64,000 nucleotides of DNA, taken from positions 161,989 to 225,988 of the forward strand of contig CAINNJ010000046.1 of the NCBI GenBank assembly GCA_903851195.1, given 5' to 3'. Shown one piece after another: positions 28,827 through 35,476 of the stretch; positions within the stretch are counted from its first letter, which is position 1; each line of letters begins with the position of its first letter. Position numbers and translations under genes: made by a program. The notes below the pieces were generated by a model. It saw only the letters and a list, made by a program, of their open reading frames with translations, ran no database searches and had not been told where the DNA came from. The DNA comes from an uncultured Acidobacteriia bacterium. GTDB lineage: Bacteria > Acidobacteriota > Terriglobia > Bryobacterales > Bryobacteraceae.

Positions 28827-30281
28827 TCAAGGTAACTCCCCCGCACACCGGAACCCAATAGCGATGCTCCGGACCGATGCTTCGAACCTGCCACGGAACG
28901 ACACGCGGACGCTCCCCGGAATGTAGTCCCACGAACCGCCGCGCAACACAGCAGAATTCGACGCCACTTTATTCGCCGGGTCTGAGGCGGGAGATTTGCT
29001 GTAGTACGCGGGGTCATAAAAATCGCCCGTCCACTCCCGGACATTGCCGAGCATGTCTTTCAGGTTCCAGGCGTTGGCGGCTTTTAGGCCGACGTCGTGG
29101 GTTTGCCCGTTACTGTTCGTGGAATTCCATGCGATGTTTTGCAGATCTCCGTATCGGACGCCGCGAGTGCCGGCGCGGGCGGCATATTCCCACTCGGCCT
29201 CAGTGGGCAGGCGGAGCCCGCCTGCAGCGGCGCAGTAGGCTTTTGCTTCCTCCCGGTTCACACTTTCGACCGGACGCAAGGCGCCCTTGAAGTAACTTGG
29301 GTTGGGCTTCTTCGTGACCCGCTGCCAGGCTTCCTGGGTGACTTCGGTTTCGCCCAGCCAGAAACCTTTCGTGATCGTGACGTCGTGAGCGGGGAACTCA
29401 TCGGATTTGTCGCAGTCCGGGTCGCGGGGTTGTTCGGAGCAGCCCATGCGGAAGGCGCCCGGCGGAATCCAGCGGTATTGCAGGCCGTCTTTGGAGTTCG
29501 TGCGAGGCTCGCCGGGCCTGGGTGCGGGCGGCTGGGGGGGAGGAGCGACAGGCACGAGATCCGGCTGCGGCGTTGAAGGTCCGGCCAGATCAAGCTGGAC
29601 GGGAAGTTTGAGATCGAGGCGGAGGACGTTGAGCGCGTGATCGATCCGCAGTGCCTCGGGCGTTGTACCCCCGGTCTGTTTTACCATGCCGATGATGTGG
29701 CCCCGCTGGTCGATGAGGGCTCCTCCGGAGTGGCCGTGCTCCACGTAGGCCGACTGGATTTTAAGCCATACGGCGCCCACGTCGCTGACGGAGCCGGGTT
29801 GATAGGTGACGCCCCACGGTTCGCCGGCCGGCTGGCCGATGGCGTAGGCGAAGTCGCCTTTTTTCAGGTCCTGCGGGCGGCCCAGCTGGTTCCAGTTGAA
29901 GGTCAAGCCGCGGACAGGCACGCGAATGACGGCGAGATCGTTGATATAGCTGGCCTCTCCCCAGGTCTTGTCGGGTTCTACCGGGTTGCGCTGACGCTGG
30001 TAGAAGCGAACCGTGAGATTTTCGGCGCGGAGGTCGTCGTTCCCGCCTTCGGCGCGCCTTCTGACGACGTGGAACATGGTGGCGATGTAGGCGTAGCCGT
30101 CGTCGGTGGCGAAGACGATGCCCGCGCCCTGGCCAAAGGAACCGCCGATCATGACGACGAGGTTTTTGGCGGCCTGGAGGCCGGGGGAGTCCTCGGTGAT
30201 TTGGGCGGGGGCGAGCAGGGCCGCGAGGAGAAGGGCCGCGGTGGATATGAGCGGTGGTCTTTGGCGGGTTCTTCGTCTCAT
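28827..30281 (-). CDS. Secreted trypsin-like protease fused to an FGE/C-type-lectin-fold domain (paralogue A)
   Basis: 484 residues. A signal peptide ends at about residue 26 (LAPAQ). The S1/trypsin-like domain has the full triad: His71 in YIATMFHVV, Asp115 in NDLAVIR, Ser185 in GHSGGALID. A Pro-rich hinge (PVAPPPQPPAPRPG) leads to an FGE-sulfatase domain with WIPPGAFRMGCSEQPRDPDC, GFWLGETEVTQEAW, RLPTEAEWEYAARAG, DMLGNVREWTGD and LRGGSW...GFRCAG. The catalytic cysteine pair of true FGE is missing, so this part is likely a binding module. The last 25 codons before GFR form a putative DGR variable region. Start: ATG 30281; the frame is open to 30374. Last of five operon genes. Confidence 0.9.
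   Translation of the reverse strand: MRRRTRQRPPLISTAALLLAALLAPAQITEDSPGLQAAKNLVVMIGGSFGQGAGIVFATDDGYAYIATMFHVVRRRAEGGNDDLRAENLTVRFYQRQRNPVEPDKTWGEASYINDLAVIRVPVRGLTFNWNQLGRPQDLKKGDFAYAIGQPAGEPWGVTYQPGSVSDVGAVWLKIQSAYVEHGHSGGALIDQRGHIIGMVKQTGGTTPEALRIDHALNVLRLDLKLPVQLDLAGPSTPQPDLVPVAPPPQPPAPRPGEPRTNSKDGLQYRWIPPGAFRMGCSEQPRDPDCDKSDEFPAHDVTITKGFWLGETEVTQEAWQRVTKKPNPSYFKGALRPVESVNREEAKAYCAAAGGLRLPTEAEWEYAARAGTRGVRYGDLQNIAWNSTNSNGQTHDVGLKAANAWNLKDMLGNVREWTGDFYDPAYYSKSPASDPANKVASNSAVLRGGSWDYIPGSVRVSFRGRFEASVRSIAIGFRCAGELP
28857..28931 (-). repeat. Putative DGR variable region of paralogue A
   Basis: Twenty-five codons from the Trp of GGSW to the Ile before GFR. Codons here end in C or T wherever the three paralogues disagree (GAC TAC ATT ... 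AGC ... TTC ... GGC ... TTC ... GTC ... AGC ATC GCT), while the codons between them (CCG, GTC, TCG, CGT, AGG, CGG) match paralogue C exactly. The 21 bases that follow (28839-28859) are identical to those of paralogue C. Confidence 0.65.
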
Positions 30282-30352
30282 CGTCGGGTTGTCAGTTTGT
30301 TGGGTCGTAGACGGAGTTCTTCGGATTGGGGACAAACCGAAAGCACAAAAAG

Positions 30353-31792
30353 TCAAGGCAATTGCCCTGCACAACGGAACCCGGTAAAGTCGTCCGTGAA
30401 AAATGTTAAATCCCCGTTCCGATACGAGACGCGGACGCCCCCCCGATCGCTGTACCAGGAACCGCCACGCAACACAACACGATCCGACGAGACACGATTC
30501 GACGAGACCTTATTCGCCGGGTCGGAGGCCGGAGATTTGCTGTAATACGCAGGGTCATAGAAGTCGCCCGTCCACTCCCTTACATTACCGAGCATGTCCT
30601 TCAGATTCCAAGCGTTGGCGGCTTTGAGGCCGACCTCGTGGGTTTGTCCGTTGCTATTCTCCGAATACCACGCGATATTTGACAGATCCCCATAGTTGGC
30701 GCTGTGAGCACCGGCCCGGGCGGCATACTCCCATTCGGCCTCGGTGGGCAGCCGAAGCCCGCCCGCAGCGGCGCAGTAGGCTTTCGCGCCGGTCCACGTA
30801 ACGTTGTCGGCGGGACGAAGTGCACCTGGAAACGCGCTTTCGTTGGGTTCTCTTGTGACCCGCTGCCAGGCTTCCTGGGTGACCTCGGTTTCGCCCAGCC
30901 AGAAACCTTTCGTGATGGTGACGTCGTGAACGGGAAACTCATCGGATTTGTCGCAGTCCGGGTCGCGGGGTTGTTCGGAACAGCCCATTCGGAAGGTGCC
31001 AGGGGGAATCCATCGGTACGTCAAGCCATCTTTGGGATTCGTGCGTGCCTCGCCGGGCTTGGGCGATACCGTTAGAGCGTCTCCAATCTCAAGCTGGACG
31101 GGGAGTTTCAGATCGAGGCGGAGGACATCGAGGGCGCGGTCGATGCGCAAGGCCTGCGGGGTCGAACCGCCGGTCTGTTTGATGAGTCCGAGGATGCGCC
31201 CCTGCTGGTCGATGAGCGGACCGCCGGAGTGGCCGTTCTCCACGTAGGCGGACTGGAGTTTGATCCAGACCGAACCCACGTCACTGATGGAGCCGGGTTG
31301 ATAAGTGACGCCCCAGAGGTCGTCGGCCGGCTGGCCGATGGCGTAGACGAAATCGCCCTTCTTTGCGGTTTGCGGATTTCCGAGGCGATTCAGGTCGAAT
31401 GAGAGTCCGGTGACACGGGCGCGGATGACCGCGAGGTCGTTGGAGAAACTGGCGTCTTCCCAGTGCTCGGCGTCGACGGGGTTGCGCCGGCGCTGGTAGA
31501 AGCGCACCTTGAGATGGTCGGCGCGGAGGTCGTCGTTCCCGCCTTCGGCGCGCTTCCTGACGACGTGGAACATGGTGGCGATGTAGGCGTAGCCGTCGTC
31601 GATGGCGAAGACGATGCCGGCTCCCTGGCCGAAGGAACCGGCGATCATCACGGTCAGGTTTTTGGCCGCCTGCACGCCGGGGGAGTCTTCGGTGATTTGG
31701 GCGGGGGCGAGCAGGGTGCAAAGAAGGATTGAACTGATGACCGCGGGCGTGCGTGGACGGAGGGAAATCCGTTTGGATTTAAGGACGTTCAC
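30353..31792 (-). CDS. Secreted trypsin-like protease fused to an FGE/C-type-lectin-fold domain (paralogue B)
   Basis: 479 residues from a GTG at 31792, eight bases after the paralogue C stop; GTG 31822 would overlap C. A signal segment (ISSILLCTLLAPAQ) precedes the trypsin-like domain with His76, Asp119 and Ser189. The hinge is short (VSPKPGEARTNPKDG). The FGE-fold domain repeats the A motifs, MGCSEQPRDPDCDKSDEFPV and NVREWTGDFYDPAYYSKSPA, and ends LRGGSWYSDRGGVRVSYRNG...GFRCAGQLP. It is closest to A over most of the length but most different in the last 25 codons. No FGE-type catalytic cysteines. Confidence 0.9.
   Translation of the reverse strand: MNVLKSKRISLRPRTPAVISSILLCTLLAPAQITEDSPGVQAAKNLTVMIAGSFGQGAGIVFAIDDGYAYIATMFHVVRKRAEGGNDDLRADHLKVRFYQRRRNPVDAEHWEDASFSNDLAVIRARVTGLSFDLNRLGNPQTAKKGDFVYAIGQPADDLWGVTYQPGSISDVGSVWIKLQSAYVENGHSGGPLIDQQGRILGLIKQTGGSTPQALRIDRALDVLRLDLKLPVQLEIGDALTVSPKPGEARTNPKDGLTYRWIPPGTFRMGCSEQPRDPDCDKSDEFPVHDVTITKGFWLGETEVTQEAWQRVTREPNESAFPGALRPADNVTWTGAKAYCAAAGGLRLPTEAEWEYAARAGAHSANYGDLSNIAWYSENSNGQTHEVGLKAANAWNLKDMLGNVREWTGDFYDPAYYSKSPASDPANKVSSNRVSSDRVVLRGGSWYSDRGGVRVSYRNGDLTFFTDDFTGFRCAGQLP
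30383..30457 (-). repeat. Putative DGR variable region of paralogue B
   Basis: Same codon window as in A and C. Codons at the variable sites are TAC AGC GAT, GGC, TAT, AAC, GAT, TTC, GAC GAC TTT: again all end in C or T and differ from A and C at the first two bases. The intervening GTC, GTC and TCG codons are kept. Flanking codons are less conserved than between A and C. Confidence 0.6.
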
Positions 31793-31800
31793 GCGCCGTT

Positions 31801-33387
31801 TCAACGCAACTTCCCCGCACACCGGAACCCAATATCGTTGCTCCGGTTCGAAGTCTCGCCCCTGGCACGGCCCGAGACTCGGACGATCTCCGGATAACTG
31901 CTCCAGGAACCGCCGCGCAGCACACGGTCTTTCTGCGGTTTGGCCGGTCCTTTCGGGTCCGACGACGGAGAATTCTTATAATAGTCCGGATCGTACCAGT
32001 CCGCGGCCCACTCCCACACGTTGCCCAGCATGTCCCGCAGGTTCCACGCATTCTCTTTCAGAGTCGCGACACGGTGAGGTCCATTGCCATTTTCGACCAA
32101 GGGCATCAAATATTTGGTATCGTTATATCGCACTCTCTCCCAAAGAGCAGTGCTGTTGATTGGCTTGCCCGAATTGTCACCGTACCAGGCGATCGATTTC
32201 CGTTCGCCGTAGCGGTTTTCGAGACTGCCGGCACGGGCAGCGTACTCCCACTCGGCTTCGGTGGGAAGCCGGAGAGAATTAGTCCCGCCGGCCCACCGGC
32301 AATAGGCCTGCGCTTCGTTCCAGGTTACCTTGACGGCGGGCAATTGCGGGTCATCCGCGGCAGTGTTCAGTTTCAGGCCATAGGTGTCGCTGGTTGGCAA
32401 CGCGGGCACCGACTTGTTGGCGGCGCGAAATCTCTCATAGGCCGCAATGGTCACTTCTGTTTCGCCCATCCAAAAGCCATTGGAGATTTTCACGATATGA
32501 GCGGGGAATTCATCGGTTATGTCGCATTCGGGATCTCTGGGTTGTTCGGAGCAGCCCATGCGGAAGTCGCCGGGCGGAATCCAGCGGTATACCAGGCCGT
32601 CTTTGGGGTTCGTGCGCGGATCGCCGGGCGCCAGGGGCTTTGGCGCCGCGGTCACTTCCGGGCGGCGGGAAGGTGGCGAACCGGCGGCGGTGAGCTGGAC
32701 GGGAAGCTTGAGGTCGAGGCGGAGGACATCGAGGACATGATCGATTCGCAAGGCGCCTGCGGTGGATCCATCGGTATCGTTGATGAGACCCATGATGCGA
32801 CCCTGCTGGTCGATGAGCGCTCCGCCGGAGTGACCGTGCTGTATGTAGACGGACTGGATTTCGAGGCGGGTGGCGCCGACATCGCTGAGGGGGCCGGGCG
32901 TGTAGGTGACACCCCAGTCTTTTCCCGGTTGGCCGATGGCATAGGCGGGCAGGCCGTTTTTCAGTCGGCTCATGTCGGCGAGACGGGCGAAGTCGAAAGC
33001 GGGGCCATCGATTTTCACGCGGATGACGGCCAGTTCTCCGGCACGGTCGGCTTTCACGTGCTCGGCGTCCAGTGTAGTGAGCGCGTCATTGCGGAAGCGC
33101 ACCTTGAGGCCCGAGGCGGTTTGTCCGTTGGCGCCGGATTGGCGAACCACGTGAAAGGCCGTCACGATGTAGGCATAGCCGTTATTGACGGCAAAGACAA
33201 TTCCGGCGCCCTGGGTGGGCTGATCGAAACGGGCATCGATCATGACGACGAGGTTTTCGGCGGCCTGCAGTCCCGCATCTTCATCCGTCATGGATTGCGC
33301 GTGCGCGGATAAGGCCCGGAAAAGAAGGGCGGCTACTGCGACGAGCGCGAGCACAATTCCGGCGGATTGTTTCGATTTACTGGCCAC
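31801..33387 (-). CDS. Secreted trypsin-like protein fused to an FGE/C-type-lectin-fold domain (paralogue C)
   Basis: 528 residues. Signal peptide MASKSKQSAGIVLALVAVAA up to about residue 31. In the trypsin-like domain His79 (YIVTAFHVV) and Ser187 (GHSGGALID) are kept, but the expected Asp is Glu118 (GELAVIR), so activity may be changed. The hinge is Pro-rich. The FGE-fold domain has MGCSEQPRDPECDITDEFPA, GFWMGETEVTIAAYERF, a longer insertion, RLPTEAEWEYAARAG, DMLGNVWEWAADWYDP and LRGGSWSSYPEIVRVSGRAR...GFRCAGKLR. It is the first of the three tandem copies, 26 bases after the TM-protein gene. Confidence 0.9.
   Translation of the reverse strand: MASKSKQSAGIVLALVAVAALLFRALSAHAQSMTDEDAGLQAAENLVVMIDARFDQPTQGAGIVFAVNNGYAYIVTAFHVVRQSGANGQTASGLKVRFRNDALTTLDAEHVKADRAGELAVIRVKIDGPAFDFARLADMSRLKNGLPAYAIGQPGKDWGVTYTPGPLSDVGATRLEIQSVYIQHGHSGGALIDQQGRIMGLINDTDGSTAGALRIDHVLDVLRLDLKLPVQLTAAGSPPSRRPEVTAAPKPLAPGDPRTNPKDGLVYRWIPPGDFRMGCSEQPRDPECDITDEFPAHIVKISNGFWMGETEVTIAAYERFRAANKSVPALPTSDTYGLKLNTAADDPQLPAVKVTWNEAQAYCRWAGGTNSLRLPTEAEWEYAARAGSLENRYGERKSIAWYGDNSGKPINSTALWERVRYNDTKYLMPLVENGNGPHRVATLKENAWNLRDMLGNVWEWAADWYDPDYYKNSPSSDPKGPAKPQKDRVLRGGSWSSYPEIVRVSGRARGETSNRSNDIGFRCAGKLR
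31831..31905 (-). repeat. Putative DGR variable region of paralogue C
   Basis: Variable codons AGC AGT TAT, ATC, GGC, GCC, GGC, AAC, AGC AAC GAT sit between fixed CCG, GTC, TCG, CGT, AGG, TCG and CGG. Restoring AAY at each variable site gives one template that explains A and C, and most of B. The invariant 21 bases after it are at 31813-31833. Confidence 0.65.
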
Positions 33388-33413
33388 GAGAGTCGATTTT
33401 TTCTATTATCAAC

Positions 33414-34517
33414 TCAGGCCGCGATTTTCAGCCAGCGCAGAACCGACATTAAGACGGTAAACACGGACACCGCACTGCCCCACCAAAGCCAGAGTTCGCG
33501 ATGCGCGCCGAGCCACTGAAGCCGGGTCGGCATGAGGCTGCGCTGGTTGGGCGGTTCGCCGGTGGTCATGCCGCGGACCGTGGCGAAGAGTTGCAGTTGC
33601 AGGCCTGTGGCGGATGGCGCGATGCTTCGAAGGGTTCCCGAAGAGTGGCTGAAGGAGAGCGGTTCGGAGGGGCGAAGGAGGATTTTCCTGTCGTTCAGGG
33701 CGTTCAGAAAGAGCGAGCCCGACAAGACCGAGGAGATTTGCCGGACGGAGGGCGCGTCCGTGTACACGACCTCTTCCTGCGTGAGGGCCAGGTTTTCGAA
33801 AGCGATGTGACGGGCGAATTTGAGCGATTGTCCGTCGAGCGGCGTGAGGTGGAGGGTGACGCCGGACCGGAAACGAAGATTCAGGGGCGAGAGTTCTTCG
33901 GGCGTGAATTTGCGCAGATTCGTTACACCGCCACACCGGGTTTGCAGGGACGCCCGACCCGCGAGGGAGACCACGGCGGCAATTTCTTCCGGTGCGGCGC
34001 CCGACATTGCGGCGGGATCTGCCGAGAGCGTCAGATCCAGGGATTTATCCGATTGCTCCAAACGGATGCTCCAGTTGCGCGGTATCCGGAACGACTGGAG
34101 CGTGATGGCGTCGTTTGAGGCCGATTTTGCGTCCAGCCGCACGGCGACGGAACAGTTGCCGTGTCCGGCGGAGAGATTGTCGACGCCCGCGAGGCCCGCG
34201 GCGTCGAAAGCTTTCAGCAGCGTGTTGTCGAAGAGAGGTTGTCGATTCGGAAAAGCAGCACGGAAGGCCGTGACGGTGGCATCGAGGTCGATTTGGGTCT
34301 CGGGCGGCTCTGTCTTATAGAGAAAGGTAACGATCAGGAGCGGCGTCAGAAAGGCCAGGGCGGGCACCCACCAGGCGCGCCGGGCATGGTGGCTGACGGC
34401 GAGCTTTTCGAGGCGGTCGAGGGCGTCAAATTCATCTTTCGATACGTTGCCGGTGGTGGTGGTGAGCCAGACGAGCCGCTCCCGCCGGCGCCGCGCGAGT
34501 TCTCTTAAGTGGTCCAT
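33414..34517 (-). CDS. Membrane-anchored protein of unknown function, TM at both ends
   Basis: 367 residues. A charged cytoplasmic start (MDHLRELARRRRERLVWLTT) is followed by a TM (WWVPALAFLTPLLIVTFLYK), a large region of beta-rich, presumably periplasmic sequence (about residues 75-335) and a second TM close to the C-terminus (LWLWWGSAVSVFTVLMSVLR). I recognise no family. It is second in the operon: 9 bases after the secreted-protein gene and 26 bases before the first trypsin/FGE gene, so it may anchor or gate the secreted proteases. Confidence 0.8.
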   Translation of the reverse strand: MDHLRELARRRRERLVWLTTTTGNVSKDEFDALDRLEKLAVSHHARRAWWVPALAFLTPLLIVTFLYKTEPPETQIDLDATVTAFRAAFPNRQPLFDNTLLKAFDAAGLAGVDNLSAGHGNCSVAVRLDAKSASNDAITLQSFRIPRNWSIRLEQSDKSLDLTLSADPAAMSGAAPEEIAAVVSLAGRASLQTRCGGVTNLRKFTPEELSPLNLRFRSGVTLHLTPLDGQSLKFARHIAFENLALTQEEVVYTDAPSVRQISSVLSGSLFLNALNDRKILLRPSEPLSFSHSSGTLRSIAPSATGLQLQLFATVRGMTTGEPPNQRSLMPTRLQWLGAHRELWLWWGSAVSVFTVLMSVLRWLKIAA

Positions 34518-34526
34518 TGCAGGCCG

Positions 34527-35291
34527 CTATTTACCGTCGCTGTAGATAAGAAAAGGCGGCGCGAAAACGCTGCCGGTGTCGCTTCGGCCGGCTACTTCGA
34601 CGCTGTAAAGGCCCTCGTGCGGCAGCGGCGGGAGGTCGATCTCGATCCTCTCGTTTTTCTGGTAGGAGCCTTTTCCCAGCGGGGTCTGGTTGCGCAGAGG
34701 TTTTTCGCCTGGGGTGGTGGAGGCGACGGTCAGGTAGGCCTCGGTGACCGGGACCGGCGGAAGGACGATGAGTTTCAGGAGACCGGCCGGGTTTGCCGGG
34801 TTGCGGACGGGAAGGTAGATGCGCTGGGGGCGGCCGTCGATGACGGCGATGGTCCACGCCACTACGCCCACGTTGACGGGCCGGGCGTAGCGGGCGATTA
34901 CCTCGGTGTTCCAGTTCCAGGAAAGGTCGGCGGCGCGCTGGACGACGTCGAGGCGATAGAAGGGCCTCGGCTGGAGAAGGAACGCCTGCAGGTGAATGTC
35001 GGACGGAGTTTTGTATTTGCACTGCAGGGTGAGCGGTTTGGCGGTCCATGCGGTGGGGGTGCCAACGCCGGAGGTCAGAGAGGCGACCAGCAGATTGCCG
35101 GTGTAGGAAACCTGTTCCGCGTAGAGGCCTTCGCAGCGGTTGCCGCGGTCTTTGTAGCGATCGGGGTCGCCGGGGCTGGTTTGCCGGAGGAGATCGGGGT
35201 CACAGGAGGTGGAAGGGGGCTGGGCCAGCGCGGTAAGGGCGAATAGGGCGAGGCTGAGCCGGATCGGCAAGGATAGCTTGCGAGAAGACAT
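34527..35291 (-). CDS. Secreted protein of unknown function, first gene of the trypsin/FGE operon
   Basis: 254 residues with a clear signal peptide (LPIRLSLALFALTALAQ). The mature part contains three or four Cys (STSCDPDLLR, DRGNRCEGLY, LTLQCKYKT) and beta-rich segments such as YLPVRNPANPAGLLKLIVLP. No domain is recognised. ATG at 35291, no good SD. Its position at the head of a tight operon with a TM protein and three diversified proteases suggests a structural or receptor-type partner. Confidence 0.8.
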   Translation of the reverse strand: MSSRKLSLPIRLSLALFALTALAQPPSTSCDPDLLRQTSPGDPDRYKDRGNRCEGLYAEQVSYTGNLLVASLTSGVGTPTAWTAKPLTLQCKYKTPSDIHLQAFLLQPRPFYRLDVVQRAADLSWNWNTEVIARYARPVNVGVVAWTIAVIDGRPQRIYLPVRNPANPAGLLKLIVLPPVPVTEAYLTVASTTPGEKPLRNQTPLGKGSYQKNERIEIDLPPLPHEGLYSVEVAGRSDTGSVFAPPFLIYSDGK

Positions 35292-35476
35292 TTGCGTGGA
35301 GTGTTCTCAATCTTACAATTTGCAGATTCAGGTTTGTCTCCAATCCGTGTTAGGTCCGAAGAATAGCTCTGGCCGACCACTGAGAAGTGTTACGCATTCG
35401 ACCCGTTGCGCGTCGCTATTTGCCGGTGGTTGGGATAAGACGGGTGCCGACCGGTTATCTAAAACCTTCGTTTGTT

